A stretch of DNA of 64,000 bases from an uncultured Bacteroidales bacterium (GCA_947253655.1 CAMYAE010000003.1:1-64000), one strand, 5' to 3'. Positions 34,245 to 44,006 are shown, numbered from the stretch's first letter. Numbers and translations are program-made. The notes: generated by a model not told the origin, from the sequence alone.

Positions 34245-35536
34245 ATGAAATGGGAAATATCTTTTTGAAGAACATAACTTGCGGCAACAAGAATTGCGAT
34301 ATTCTTATCGGTGAGGGAATCATTAAAAAGATAGCGCCTCCTGGAGAGTTGAAAGCCAAAGGGTTGCTGCCGGATGATAAGCTTGACGCAGTGGATTGTA
34401 CCGGTAAGCAGGCCTTTCCCGGCTTTATAAACATGCACACGCATGCGGCTATGTCTCTGATGAGGGGAATGCAGGAGGATGTGGTCTTCAAAGAATGGAT
34501 TGAGAATATCTGGAAAATGGAGGCGTCCCTTGACTATGATTTTGTCTATTGGGGTACAAAGGTAGCAGCCTTGGAAATGGTGAAAACCGGCACTACGACG
34601 TTCAATGACCAATATTGGTACTCCCCTGCCGCACATCTCGCTGCCATGGAGGTCGGCATACGTCCTGTACTCTCCTACGTAATTCTCGACAAGAGCAATA
34701 AAAAAGAGTCCGAAAGACAGAAAGAGCAATGTCTGAAAAGATACGAAGAGGCTATAGCGAGAAAAGACAGATCTGTTTTTGAAATAGCCTTTCATGCTAT
34801 CTATTCCGTAAGCGAGGAAATGATGCTTTGGGCTTCGGAATTTGCAAAGGCGCACGACCTTAACTTGCACATACATCTTTCAGAGACGCGGGAGGAGGTG
34901 GAAAACTGCAAGGCAAAGCATAAAGGCCTTTCGCCAGTGGAATACCTCGACAGCCTTGGCATTCTGGACAGCAGGACAATAGCCGCCCACACCCTCTGGC
35001 TTTCCGAAAATGATGTAAGGATACTTGGAGAACGGAAAGTTAATTGCGTGCATAACATAAATTCCAACACCAAACTTGCCTCCGGATACAGATTTATGTA
35101 TAATGAACTGCGTGATGCCGGAGCAAATGTGTGTATAGGCACTGACGGCTGTGCATCATCCAATAATCTGGACATGCTTGAAGCTATGAAGACTTCCGCA
35201 ATTATCCAGAAAGCCTGGAGGAATGATCCTAAGGCCATGCCTATCAATGAATTGGTAGATGCAGCGACAATAAATGGAGCAAAAGCTCTCGGAATAAATG
35301 CCGGTCGCATAGAAGAAGGGGCTGATGCCGACATCCTTATAGTTGATACGGACAATACATTTTTCCTCTCCCCAGGTTCGTTCTTGGCAAATTTCATTTA
35401 CTCCGCACATAGCGACTGCATAGAATCCGTTATTGCCGGAGGAAAGTTTGTCATGAAACACGGGGTTGTGGAATACGAACGTGATATTCTTGAAAACGCA
35501 CGTAATGTTCTGGGAGAGATAACACTAAATAATTAA
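34241..35536 (+). CDS. mtaD: Amidohydrolase, 5'-methylthioadenosine/S-adenosylhomocysteine deaminase type
   Basis: A 431-residue metal-dependent deaminase. Metal-site motifs are GFINMHTHAAMSLMRG, HIHLSETREEV, AHTLWL and GTDGCASSNNLDMLEAMKT. The family deaminates S-adenosylhomocysteine, methylthioadenosine or adenosine. The purine-nucleoside phosphorylase gene begins 2 bases later, which supports a purine salvage role. Exact substrate not resolved. Confidence 0.88.
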   Translation: MNEMGNIFLKNITCGNKNCDILIGEGIIKKIAPPGELKAKGLLPDDKLDAVDCTGKQAFPGFINMHTHAAMSLMRGMQEDVVFKEWIENIWKMEASLDYDFVYWGTKVAALEMVKTGTTTFNDQYWYSPAAHLAAMEVGIRPVLSYVILDKSNKKESERQKEQCLKRYEEAIARKDRSVFEIAFHAIYSVSEEMMLWASEFAKAHDLNLHIHLSETREEVENCKAKHKGLSPVEYLDSLGILDSRTIAAHTLWLSENDVRILGERKVNCVHNINSNTKLASGYRFMYNELRDAGANVCIGTDGCASSNNLDMLEAMKTSAIIQKAWRNDPKAMPINELVDAATINGAKALGINAGRIEEGADADILIVDTDNTFFLSPGSFLANFIYSAHSDCIESVIAGGKFVMKHGVVEYERDILENARNVLGEITLNN

Positions 35537-35538
35537 TT

Positions 35539-36372
35539 ATGGACCAAAGAGTTGAAAGAATTTACAAAGCTGCCGGACATGTCAAAGACATATTGGATAA
35601 GTCCGGCCTCAAGCCAAAGGTTGGCATCGTGCTCGGAAGCGGGCTCGGCAAACTGGCTGACAAGATTGAAAATCCGATAACGATACCATACAGGGAAATT
35701 CCCGGTTTTCCGGTATCAACGGCAATCGGGCATAAAGGAAATTATATTATCGGCACATTGGGCGGTAAGACCGTGATTGCCATGCAGGGCAGGATACATT
35801 ATTATGAAGGCTACCCTATGGAAATGGTTACTCTTCCAATACGTGTAATGAAGGTCTTGGGTATTGAGTATCTATTCGTGTCCAATGCCGCCGGTGGAGT
35901 GAATTACAACTTCCATGTAGGAGATCTGATGATTATCACCGACCATATCAACCAACTTCCAAATCCTCTTATTGGTCCGAACATGGACGAATTCGGTCCG
36001 AGATTCCCTGATATGACTCGTCCTTATGACCTGAAAATCATAGCCTTGGCAAAGAAGCTCGGAAATGAGATGGGAATAAGCCTCCATGAAGGGGTTTATT
36101 ACGGAGGCACGGGGCCGACTTATGAGACACCTCACGAGTACAAGTATATCAGGACAATCGGAGGTGATGCGACCGGAATGTCCACTGTTCCGGAAGTAAT
36201 TGTTGCACGTCATTCCGGAATACCTGTTTTCGGCATGTCCGTAATTACCAATGAGGCACATGACGATTATGCCGAAGACTACGTAAATGACGGAGACGAT
36301 GTCGTTAAGGCGGCTGATGCAGCAGCGGACAGGATGTCAGCCTTGTTTGAAAGGATAATCGAAGAATTATAG
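35539..36372 (+). CDS. Purine-nucleoside phosphorylase
   Basis: A trimeric-type PNP (277 residues) that releases purine base and ribose-1-phosphate. Motifs are GIVLGSGLG, YYEGY, VSNAAGGVN, YYGGTGPTYETPHE and GMSTVPEVIVARH. It follows mtaD directly. The gene converges head to tail with nadE, the two stop codons touching. Confidence 0.93.
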   Translation: MDQRVERIYKAAGHVKDILDKSGLKPKVGIVLGSGLGKLADKIENPITIPYREIPGFPVSTAIGHKGNYIIGTLGGKTVIAMQGRIHYYEGYPMEMVTLPIRVMKVLGIEYLFVSNAAGGVNYNFHVGDLMIITDHINQLPNPLIGPNMDEFGPRFPDMTRPYDLKIIALAKKLGNEMGISLHEGVYYGGTGPTYETPHEYKYIRTIGGDATGMSTVPEVIVARHSGIPVFGMSVITNEAHDDYAEDYVNDGDDVVKAADAAADRMSALFERIIEEL

Positions 36373-38409
36373 TTAATCCCCCAGCTCTTTTAGCCAAAGG
36401 GCGGATTTGGCATCTGAAGGCATTTTCCAGTCCCCTCTCGGAGACAGCGAAACGCTGCCGACTTTAGGTCCGTCCGGAAGACAGGAGCGTTTGAATTGCT
36501 GGCTGAAGAATCTCCAATAGAATTTCTTCAGCCATTTTTCTATTATTTCGGCAGTGTAGCCATTCTTTCCGAGAAAGGCCTTCTTTGCAAGGAAGAGCAC
36601 CTTTGACGGAGAATAGCCGCACCTGAAGAAATTATAGAGGAAGAAGTCGTGAAGTTCGTATGGTCCTACCAAATCTTCCGTTTTCTGTAATATCTCCCCA
36701 TTTTCCGCAGCAGGAACAAGTTCAGGGCTGATTGGTGTGTCACAGATATCCAAGAGTATTTCCCTGACGGCATCGTTGTTTTCGCCTCCGGAATCAAAGC
36801 AATTGAGAGCCGACCATCTGACAAGGTATCTGACCAGAGTCTTCGGAATCCCGGAGTTGATGCCGTACATGGACATGTGGTCTCCATTATAGGTTGTCCA
36901 GCCCAAGGCCAGTTCAGAGAGATCCCCTGTCCCAAGCACTATCCCGTTCTCTTTATTGGCAATATCCATCAATAATTGGGTACGCTCCCTTGCCTGTGAG
37001 TTCTCATAAGTGGTATCATAATCTTCGGGATTATGACCTATGTCCTTAAAGTGCTGCATGACAGCCGGTGCAATAGAAATCTCTTTATATGTAATGCCGA
37101 GAGCCTGCATCAAGTTTACGGCATTGTCCCTTGTCCTGCCTGTTGTGCCAGGCCCCGGCATGGTAATCCCAATAATACCGCTTCTGTCTCTGCCGAGCCA
37201 ATCGTATGCCAGGCAGGCCACAATCAGGGCTAGGGTGCTGTCAAGACCTCCGGAAATGCCAATGACAGTCTTCTCGCAGCCGATATGCTCCAGCCTTGTT
37301 GCCAAGGCGGTAATCTGAATTGATGTTATTTCCTCCGCCCTTACAGATGTATCCGCTCCGTCGCATGGGACAAACGGGTGAGGTTCAATATGTCTGAGCA
37401 GTTTCTTCTCGAAATCTGTATCCGGACCGATGCCGAGGCCAATTGTGGAATAATATACGGAGTAATCCTGCACCTTGCTTCCATCGGGAGCAACCGAATT
37501 GAAAGTGGATGTTTTCTGTCTTGCTGTCTTTATCCTCTCAATATCAATGTCAGCTTCAATTATTGAGCCCTCTTTTAAGAACCTCCTGCCTTCTGCAGAC
37601 AGACTTCCGTTTTCATATATAAGCGATGCCCCTCCAAAGACCATGTCCTGTGTGGATTCGCCATAGCCGCAAGACGAGTATATATAAGCGGAAATCGTTC
37701 TGGACGACTGGTTGGCAACAAGTTGCTTCCTGTAGGTATGCTTGGCAAGTGTCTCACTACTCGCAGATAGATTCAGAATTATCTCGGCTCCGGCGAGGCA
37801 GTGATATGAAGATTGAGGTACAGGCGTCCAAAGATCTTCGCAAATTTCGACGGCAAATGACGTATTGCCCAGTGAGAACAGGAGATTTGGGCTTATTGTC
37901 GCATATTTCCCTGCATAAAGTATTTTGCCGTGATTGGCTTCGGAATAGAAATTCTTCCCGTCGTCTTTCAGGACCCCGGAATTGTTATGTCTTGACAACA
38001 ATTCGCACCCGCTTGCAAACCACCTGCTCTCATAAAATTCACCGTAAGACGGAATGTAGCATTTCGGCACAATCCCCCTCACCATTCCCCCTTTTATGAC
38101 TATTGCACAATTAAAGAGCCTGCCTCTATAACGCAAGGGCGCTCCGACTACAGCCGTAACGCTTTTTGACCTCGTAAATTCTTTTATCCTACCGACAGCG
38201 CGTTCTGCCTCATCAATCAGAACAGACTGACCGAAAAGGTCTCCGCAGGTGTATCCGGTAATCGAAAGTTCGGGAAAGGCCAGCAAGGCGACTCCGTCAT
38301 CTTCGGCCCGGCCTATAAATTTACATATAGCCTCAGTATTATATCTGACATCAGCCACTTTGACTTCCGGGACAGCGGCGGCGACCCTGACAAATCCGAA
38401 ATTTTCCAT
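36373..38409 (-). CDS. nadE: Glutamine-dependent NAD+ synthetase
   Basis: A 678-residue two-domain enzyme. The N-terminal nitrilase-like glutaminase has catalytic Glu in FPELSITGYTC, Lys in VPKCYIPSYGEFYE and Cys in FAVEICEDLW. The C-terminal synthetase has a PP-loop in GISGGLDSTLAL. ATG 38409 is chosen; the longer frame begins at a TTG. A TATATTTG box at complement 38415-38422 ends only 5 bases before this ATG, so the mRNA may be leaderless. Confidence 0.94.
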   Translation of the reverse strand: MENFGFVRVAAAVPEVKVADVRYNTEAICKFIGRAEDDGVALLAFPELSITGYTCGDLFGQSVLIDEAERAVGRIKEFTRSKSVTAVVGAPLRYRGRLFNCAIVIKGGMVRGIVPKCYIPSYGEFYESRWFASGCELLSRHNNSGVLKDDGKNFYSEANHGKILYAGKYATISPNLLFSLGNTSFAVEICEDLWTPVPQSSYHCLAGAEIILNLSASSETLAKHTYRKQLVANQSSRTISAYIYSSCGYGESTQDMVFGGASLIYENGSLSAEGRRFLKEGSIIEADIDIERIKTARQKTSTFNSVAPDGSKVQDYSVYYSTIGLGIGPDTDFEKKLLRHIEPHPFVPCDGADTSVRAEEITSIQITALATRLEHIGCEKTVIGISGGLDSTLALIVACLAYDWLGRDRSGIIGITMPGPGTTGRTRDNAVNLMQALGITYKEISIAPAVMQHFKDIGHNPEDYDTTYENSQARERTQLLMDIANKENGIVLGTGDLSELALGWTTYNGDHMSMYGINSGIPKTLVRYLVRWSALNCFDSGGENNDAVREILLDICDTPISPELVPAAENGEILQKTEDLVGPYELHDFFLYNFFRCGYSPSKVLFLAKKAFLGKNGYTAEIIEKWLKKFYWRFFSQQFKRSCLPDGPKVGSVSLSPRGDWKMPSDAKSALWLKELGD

Positions 38410-38414
38410 ATCGG

Positions 38415-38432
38415 CAAATATAACCAAATTTA
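38415..38432 (-). promoter_or_regulatory. Tandem -7 elements immediately upstream of nadE
   Basis: The complement carries TAAATTTG (38425-38432) and TATATTTG (38415-38422). The second ends 5 bases from the ATG. Confidence 0.5.
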
Positions 38433-38439
38433 TTATTTC

Positions 38440-38640
38440 TTATAAAAAAAACTTGTCCATGACAACGACTATTGCACCGTTTCCTGTAACATTGCACGCT
38501 GTACCGAAATTGTCCATGGCTATATACACGATACACGGCTATCATCGGAGCCTGCTCTTGCACTCCGACGCAGGGGTCACAAGTCCTATAATTATCGGCG
38601 GTACAAGAAACTGCAAGAATTGCGGCAAATAATATCCGCC
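38440..38640 (-). pseudogene. Remnant of a dicarboxylate/amino-acid:cation symporter
   Basis: Two pieces on the minus strand, in different frames but in the right order, recall the SLC1-type symporter family. The upstream piece reads FLQFLVPPIIIGLVTPAS, like an early membrane segment. The downstream piece reads MDNFGTACNVTGNGAIVVV, like the C-terminal sodium-binding helix (NVTGD motif), and ends at a stop at 38440-38442. About 350 residues between them are missing, and stops and frameshifts intervene. I read this as a decayed gene. An overlapping frame with a lipoprotein-like start (FAAILAVSC) is the alternative reading. Confidence 0.5.
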
Positions 38641-38659
38641 TTTTTGCAAGAAAATGTGG

Positions 38660-38690
38660 TTGCAATTGAAATTTTTTATTATTATTTTTG
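38660..38690 (+). promoter_or_regulatory. Promoter of the coiled-coil/zapA/6S/rny region
   Basis: TTG at 38660-38662, a 20-base spacer, TATTTTTG at 38683-38690, with the ATG 25 bases further. Confidence 0.75.
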
Positions 38691-38715
38691 CAAGTGTATA
38701 GGTAAAAACAGGCTA

Positions 38716-38988
38716 ATGCTCGAAGATATTAAAAAAGATATCGAAAGGTTGATTGCTCTCTATGAAAGCGAGAGGCAGGAGAAATCGGCTCTCAAGTCCG
38801 AGCTGGAGAGAAGCAAGGCTGAAAATGAATCCTATAGGAAACAGATTACCGATCTGGAAAGACAAGTAGATAATCTGCGACTGACTGAAGCCTTTACCTC
38901 TTCTGCCGGAGATGCTTCCGGTGCGAAGGATAAAATTGACAAATTGCTTAGGGAGATTGACAAGTGCATATCCCTATTGGGGAGATAG
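38716..38988 (+). CDS. Small coiled-coil protein upstream of zapA
   Basis: A 90-residue, nearly all-helical protein with a continuous heptad pattern (residues 1-60, KKDIERLIALYESERQEKSA) and a short C-terminal helix. It lies 3 bases before zapA, a place where Bacteroidota usually carry a coiled-coil partner. A ZapB-like role in division is plausible but unproven. The ATG follows a complete promoter. Confidence 0.75.
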   Translation: MLEDIKKDIERLIALYESERQEKSALKSELERSKAENESYRKQITDLERQVDNLRLTEAFTSSAGDASGAKDKIDKLLREIDKCISLLGR

Positions 38989-38991
38989 AAA

Positions 38992-39279
38992 ATGGAACAG
39001 AGGATAACGGTAAGAATAGCCGAGCGTGAATATGTGCTCATGGCCCCAACTCCTGAAAGTGAGGAGTATATCCGCCTTGCCGCTGCGGCCATTAACAAAA
39101 AAATTGCCGGCTATTCGGCAAAGTTCCCCGGTAAGAATATGGTTGATATACTTTCGTTTGTCGCTCTTAATGAGAGCATTGGGAGTATTTCCCTACAAAG
39201 GAAGCTACAGGCCGTAAAGGATGAAGCCGCCTTGCTTAAGAAAGAAACAGATTCCTATCTTGACAATATTGAAAAATAG
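38992..39279 (+). CDS. zapA: Cell division protein ZapA
   Basis: A 95-residue FtsZ-ring-associated protein. The N-terminal beta hairpin region (ITVRIAEREYVLMAPTPESEEYIRLAAAAINKKI) and long C-terminal helix fit the family. Its last codon and stop lie in the 5' closing stem of the 6S-like RNA. In other bacteria zapA also lies next to the 6S RNA gene. Confidence 0.88.
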   Translation: MEQRITVRIAEREYVLMAPTPESEEYIRLAAAAINKKIAGYSAKFPGKNMVDILSFVALNESIGSISLQRKLQAVKDEAALLKKETDSYLDNIEK

Positions 39280-39465
39280 CCGTCAGTTCCTTCCGGCTGA
39301 AAACAACAAGTTCTTCGGAACCGAGTAAACTCGAGGCGGGGATGGCGGGCCAAGGTTACCCTTTACGGGGATTCCCTTTGCGGGAACGTTGGATTACTGA
39401 ACCGAAACGGTGCTCAAATCTTGCATTAAGATTTTTCTGACCATCGAACCGACGGCTTTTTATTT
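39278..39465 (+). ncRNA. ssrS: 6S RNA-like structured RNA between zapA and rny
   Basis: The ends pair: AGCCGTC plus GTTC (39278-39289) with GAAC plus GACGGCT (39446-39457), one mismatch between blocks, followed by a T-rich tail as in a terminator. Internal hairpins include a TTCG tetraloop, TTCCC/GGGAA and AATCTT/AAGATT. The length near 185 bases, the single long closing stem and the position right after zapA all match 6S RNA, the regulator that mimics an open promoter for RNA polymerase. No own promoter was seen, so it may be processed from the zapA transcript. Confidence 0.7.
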
Positions 39466-39556
39466 TGAAATAGACAGACCGGTGCTTCAATTTGAGGTGC
39501 GGTCTGTTTTTGTATATAATTGAATATTTGAACAATTTAATTAATAAAGAAAAATC

Positions 39557-41086
39557 ATGAATATAGTTTTCTTATTGATAGGTCTTGCCGTTGGCGCTGC
39601 TGTAGCGTTCATTCTATACAGGGCCGTCCTTAAAGGAAAAGGCCTGGAAATCATAAAGCAGGCTACTCTTGAGGGGGAAAGCATAAAGAAAGAAAAAATG
39701 CTGCAGGCCAAGGAAAAATTTCTCCAGCTGAAAAGTGAGCACGAGCAGTTCGTCAATGAAAAGAACAGCCAGCTCAAGGATGCCGAGAACAGGATAAGGC
39801 AGAAGGAGAATTCAATCAACCAGCAGAACTCCGAACTTCAGAGGAAGATTAAGGATACTGAAAATGCAAGAGCCTCTCTTAACAACCAGAAAGAGGCTTT
39901 GGACAGGAAGGCTGAAGAATATCAGAAGCTTAGTGCTGAAGCCAACAAGCAGATTGAGAGTATCGCCGGCATGAGTGCAAATGAAGCCAAAAATATCCTT
40001 ATGGAAAATATGAAGGCTGAAGCGAGGTCAGAGGCTCAGGCATATATTAATGACACCATGGACGAGGCAAGGCTGAATGCAAGCCGTGAAGCCAAGAGGA
40101 TAGTAATAACGACATTGCAGCGTACTGCAACCGAGGTTGCCATTGAAAATGCAGTAACTACTTTTCCTATTGACAGCGATGAGATCAAGGGTAGGATTAT
40201 TGGTCGTGAGGGCAGAAACATAAGGGCTTTGGAGGCGGCTACGGGAGTGGAGATTGTCGTAGACGACACCCCTGATGCAATACTACTTTCAGCCTTTGAT
40301 CCAGTGAGGAGGGAGATTGCACGTCTGTCGCTCCACCAGCTCGTAATAGATGGGAGGATACATCCGGCAAGAATTGAAGAGGTGGTATCCAAGGTTAGTA
40401 AACAGCTTGATGATGAAATACTTGAGACCGGAAAGAGAACTTGCATAGACCTCGGAATCCATGGACTTAACATGGAGCTTGTGAAGCTTGTAGGACGCAT
40501 GAAATATCGTTCATCATACGGCCAGAACTTGTTGCAGCACTCAAGAGAAGTCGCAAACATTTGCGCGACCTTAGCTGCCGAACTCGGCCTGAATCCTAAG
40601 GCTGCGAAGCGAGCCGGCCTGCTGCATGATATTGGAAAGGTCTCCGAAGATGATCCGGAACTTCCTCATGCTTTGCTCGGTATGAAATTAGCTGAGCAGT
40701 ACAAGGAAAAGCCGGAAATATGCAATGCTATCGGAGCTCATCACGAAGAGGTGGAGATGACTTCAATATACGCTCCTATAGTAATGGTAGGAGATGCAAT
40801 TTCAGGTGCACGCCCTGGTGCCAGAAGAGAGGTTATCGAATCCTATATCAAGCGCCTGAAAGACATGGAAGACCTCGCTACAGCCTACCCTGGAGTCACA
40901 AAGAGCTTCGCAATACAGGCAGGGCGTGAGCTAAGGGTCATTGTAGGAGCTGACGAAATCTCCGATGAGCAGGCTACCATTCTGTCTTCAGAAATAGCTC
41001 TTAAGATTCAGAACGAAATGACATATCCAGGACAGGTCAAGATTACCGTTATCAGGGAGACCCGTTCGGTTGCATACGCCAAATAG
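39557..41086 (+). CDS. rny: Ribonuclease Y
   Basis: A membrane-anchored endoribonuclease that starts mRNA decay. The N-terminal helix (FLLIGLAVGAAVAFILY) is followed by a long coiled coil (about 25-190), a KH domain (GRIIGREGRNIRALEAATGVEIVVDD) and an HD domain (HDIGK and the surrounding histidines). The length is standard at 509 residues. Confidence 0.95.
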   Translation: MNIVFLLIGLAVGAAVAFILYRAVLKGKGLEIIKQATLEGESIKKEKMLQAKEKFLQLKSEHEQFVNEKNSQLKDAENRIRQKENSINQQNSELQRKIKDTENARASLNNQKEALDRKAEEYQKLSAEANKQIESIAGMSANEAKNILMENMKAEARSEAQAYINDTMDEARLNASREAKRIVITTLQRTATEVAIENAVTTFPIDSDEIKGRIIGREGRNIRALEAATGVEIVVDDTPDAILLSAFDPVRREIARLSLHQLVIDGRIHPARIEEVVSKVSKQLDDEILETGKRTCIDLGIHGLNMELVKLVGRMKYRSSYGQNLLQHSREVANICATLAAELGLNPKAAKRAGLLHDIGKVSEDDPELPHALLGMKLAEQYKEKPEICNAIGAHHEEVEMTSIYAPIVMVGDAISGARPGARREVIESYIKRLKDMEDLATAYPGVTKSFAIQAGRELRVIVGADEISDEQATILSSEIALKIQNEMTYPGQVKITVIRETRSVAYAK

Positions 41087-41103
41087 CAATTAATATCTAT
41101 GCT

Positions 41104-43128
41104 ATGAAAAAAATATTGCTTTCACTTGTATCTGTTTTTCTGCCCTTAGCTTTTGCTTTTAGTCAGTCACCGGAGACGACTGTCAGGTGGCAATCCAAAA
41201 TTGCAAATGCAGGAGAAGACATTTATGAGTTGATTCTGGACGGTACACTTGCCGAAGGATGGCATACTTATGGTCTTGATCACGAGTTTTCTGCTACCAC
41301 CGTACAGTTTGAGTCCCTTATAGGCTGCGAACTTTCAGGCAACACGTACGAAATTTCAAAATCCGTAGAACGTGACGGTGAAAAACTCTTTTTCGACAAA
41401 ATTGTTCTCGGCCAGAAAATACGTTTGACTGCAAAGAGCGGAACAGTCAAAGGTACCGTTACATGGATGGGCTGTACAGACGAGGCCTGCTCCACCCCTA
41501 CCGACTGGGACTTTTCCGTGACTTTCGGTGATAATCCGGCCATTTCTACATCAAATAATACAGAAATTAGCGATAACAAAAATGTTTCCAACCAAAACAA
41601 TATTGTTACTGACGTTAATAATCAGACTATTATACAAGACCCCGTAGCAATAACGGAGGAGACCGAAAAAGCAGGCGGCTCATTGTGGGCTCTGATTATT
41701 GAAGCCATATTATGGGGCTTTGCTATGCTGCTGACCCCGTGTGTCTTCCCTATGGTGCCGATGACAATTTCATTTTTCATGAAAGGCTCATCGTCAGCAA
41801 CAGTCGGGCGGTTCAAGGCATTTATGTACGGCCTGTTTATTGTCTTGCTATACACAGTACCTATATCAATTATAATAGGGGCTACTTGGATTTTCGGCGG
41901 CGAAACCGTTACTGCTGACATATTCAACTGGCTTGCAACCCATTGGCTGCCTAATATCATATTCTTCATTGTGTTTATGGTATTCGCGGCATCATTCTTC
42001 GGTGCTTTCGAAATCACACTTCCGTCATCCATCGTGAACAGAAGCGATAGTAACTCTGACAAAAAGGGCCTTGCAGGAGTCTTCTTTATGGCTCTTACAC
42101 TTGTATTGGTATCTTTCTCGTGTACAGGTCCGATAGTAGGTTCTGTGCTGATTAAATCCACACAAGGACAGTTCTGGGCTCCAATGGTGACAATGCTTGC
42201 CTTTTCAGTTGCCTTTGCCTTGCCGTTCACAATACTTGCCCTTTTCCCATCACTTCTTGAGAAAGTCAAGAAAGGCAACGGTGCCTGGCTTAATTCCGTA
42301 AAAGTTGTACTCGGCTTCATTGAAGTAGCTCTCGGACTTAAGTTTCTTTCTGTGCCTGACCAGACCTATCATTGGGGCATACTCGACAGGGAAGTTTACC
42401 TGGCAATATGGATAGTGGTTTTCACTCTCTTAGGCTTCTACCTGCTCGGAAAAATCAAGTTCAGAAACGACGAAGATGTAAAGCATATCGGAATATTTCG
42501 CCTGTCATTGGTAATTCTTGTATTCTCTTTTGTGGTCTATATGATTCCGGGTATGTTCGGAGCTCCATTGAAAGCCCTTTCGGGATATATTCCTCCTATG
42601 GAGACCCAGGACTTTGTCATGTCAGGAAGTCCTCATGCCTCTGCCCCGCAATCCGGCACTAATGTCGGAGACGCAAAAACAATTGATATGCCGCTTGGGC
42701 TTAGAGGCTATATTACACTTGAAGACGGGCTAAACGCCTCTGCAAAAGCCGGAAAGCCTCTATTTGTAGACATTACCGGTCACGGTTGCACAAACTGCCG
42801 TGAAATGGAGCAGAGGGTATGGAGCGATGAGAGGGTACTGAATATACTCAATAACGATTTCGTCATTGCCGCCCTATATACAGATGACAAGACAAGACTT
42901 GAAGAAAAGGATTGGATAGTAGCGGAGAACGGGAAAGTACTCAAGGACTTAGGCAGGGTTAATTCTTATATTGTAAGGACAAGGTTCGGGGTTAATGCCC
43001 AGCCGAATTACGTCATACTTTCTTCAGATGGAAAACAACTTGTACCTATAAGAGGATACAATCTGGATATAGAGGATTACATCAAATTCCTTAAGTCCGG
43101 AATTGAGGCATACAAAGCCGCTCAATGA
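41104..43128 (+). CDS. dsbD: Thiol:disulfide interchange protein DsbD-like
   Basis: A 674-residue inner-membrane protein that carries electrons from thioredoxin to the periplasm. A signal peptide precedes an N-terminal beta domain with Cys pair (MGCTDEACSTP), then about eight membrane helices including TPCVFPMVPMTISFF and SFSCTGPIVGS (redox Cys), and a C-terminal thioredoxin domain with active site HGCTNCREME. It overlaps the GSCFA gene by 7 bases at the 3' end. Confidence 0.93.
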   Translation: MKKILLSLVSVFLPLAFAFSQSPETTVRWQSKIANAGEDIYELILDGTLAEGWHTYGLDHEFSATTVQFESLIGCELSGNTYEISKSVERDGEKLFFDKIVLGQKIRLTAKSGTVKGTVTWMGCTDEACSTPTDWDFSVTFGDNPAISTSNNTEISDNKNVSNQNNIVTDVNNQTIIQDPVAITEETEKAGGSLWALIIEAILWGFAMLLTPCVFPMVPMTISFFMKGSSSATVGRFKAFMYGLFIVLLYTVPISIIIGATWIFGGETVTADIFNWLATHWLPNIIFFIVFMVFAASFFGAFEITLPSSIVNRSDSNSDKKGLAGVFFMALTLVLVSFSCTGPIVGSVLIKSTQGQFWAPMVTMLAFSVAFALPFTILALFPSLLEKVKKGNGAWLNSVKVVLGFIEVALGLKFLSVPDQTYHWGILDREVYLAIWIVVFTLLGFYLLGKIKFRNDEDVKHIGIFRLSLVILVFSFVVYMIPGMFGAPLKALSGYIPPMETQDFVMSGSPHASAPQSGTNVGDAKTIDMPLGLRGYITLEDGLNASAKAGKPLFVDITGHGCTNCREMEQRVWSDERVLNILNNDFVIAALYTDDKTRLEEKDWIVAENGKVLKDLGRVNSYIVRTRFGVNAQPNYVILSSDGKQLVPIRGYNLDIEDYIKFLKSGIEAYKAAQ

Positions 43129-44006
43129 ATATTGCGGTGCAATGACTGTCTGTAAAGCTTCTCGTTTGCGAGGAGCTTTTCCTTTTCTTCATCCGGCACT
43201 GCAAAATTACGGAACTGCTCCCATAGATATTTGACAGCCAATTCGGATGGATGCACCATGTCCTCAGCATAGAAACGGTAGTCCCGAAGTTCATCCATCA
43301 TTATTTCGTATGATGGAAAATAATCCGTACACTCAGGATACTTTTCCACGATATGCTCTGTTGCAAGCAAAAGAATGCTCTTGCTTACCGCATTGCCGTG
43401 TGCCCCGTCCGCCATGTGTCTAATTGGACTTACTGTAAATATGAATTCTTTTCTCTCCTCTTCACTGCAATCCAGGGCAAGCCTTTTGACCGTCCTTTCC
43501 AATATGGCAGTTGCCTGCTCAAGAGTCAGCCTGACGCGACTGAATTCAGAAGCATTTCTTTTCAAGCAATTTGATACAGTCTCACCTGTCATTCTCAAAT
43601 TATAACACCATGAAGTTCCGAGTGTTATAATCACTTTATTACAGCTCTTATAAAAGTTAGCAGCCTTATCGAGAACGGAATTTGCGTTAGCGAGAAACTC
43701 CTCTGCTGTCTTATTTGCGAACGAAGTATGATGACTGAACGAACAGATCAGGCCTGCCCCGGAACCCATTTCAACGCAATCGTCAGGTGCGAAATGAAAT
43801 CCTGAAGATAGCCTCTGCAGAGAATTGCAGACCGACACCGGGTTGTATAATGTCCCGAACGGATTAATGCAGACGTTCAGACCTGAGTGCATCATCTTTT
43901 CTCCTATATTGTCAGCGAAGCAGCTGCCGATAACAAGTATCCTGTCATTCAAGGAAAGCTTCACCTTACTAATGCCGAGATCAACGGCGGTCTGTAATTT
44001 AATCAT
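43122..44006 (-). CDS. GSCFA-domain protein
   Basis: A 294-residue SGNH-like protein named for its GSCFA motif (VIGSCFADNIGEKM). Other marks are NPFGTLYNP, ITLGTSWCY and VSPIRH. It is common in Bacteroidota and predicted to be an esterase or hydrolase. Cytoplasmic or peripheral, with no signal peptide. It converges with dsbD with overlapping 3' ends. Confidence 0.9.
   Translation of the reverse strand: MIKLQTAVDLGISKVKLSLNDRILVIGSCFADNIGEKMMHSGLNVCINPFGTLYNPVSVCNSLQRLSSGFHFAPDDCVEMGSGAGLICSFSHHTSFANKTAEEFLANANSVLDKAANFYKSCNKVIITLGTSWCYNLRMTGETVSNCLKRNASEFSRVRLTLEQATAILERTVKRLALDCSEEERKEFIFTVSPIRHMADGAHGNAVSKSILLLATEHIVEKYPECTDYFPSYEIMMDELRDYRFYAEDMVHPSELAVKYLWEQFRNFAVPDEEKEKLLANEKLYRQSLHRNIH

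Noticed and set aside
38351..38665. Minus-strand ORF with a lipoprotein-like start (FAAILAVSC)
   Set aside because: Downstream it becomes an Arg/Cys-rich shadow and runs into nadE; the symporter-remnant reading in the other frames explains the segment better, though not with certainty.
41622..42320. Minus-strand ORF of 232 codons inside dsbD
   Set aside because: A shadow of the membrane-helix coding region of dsbD on the other strand.
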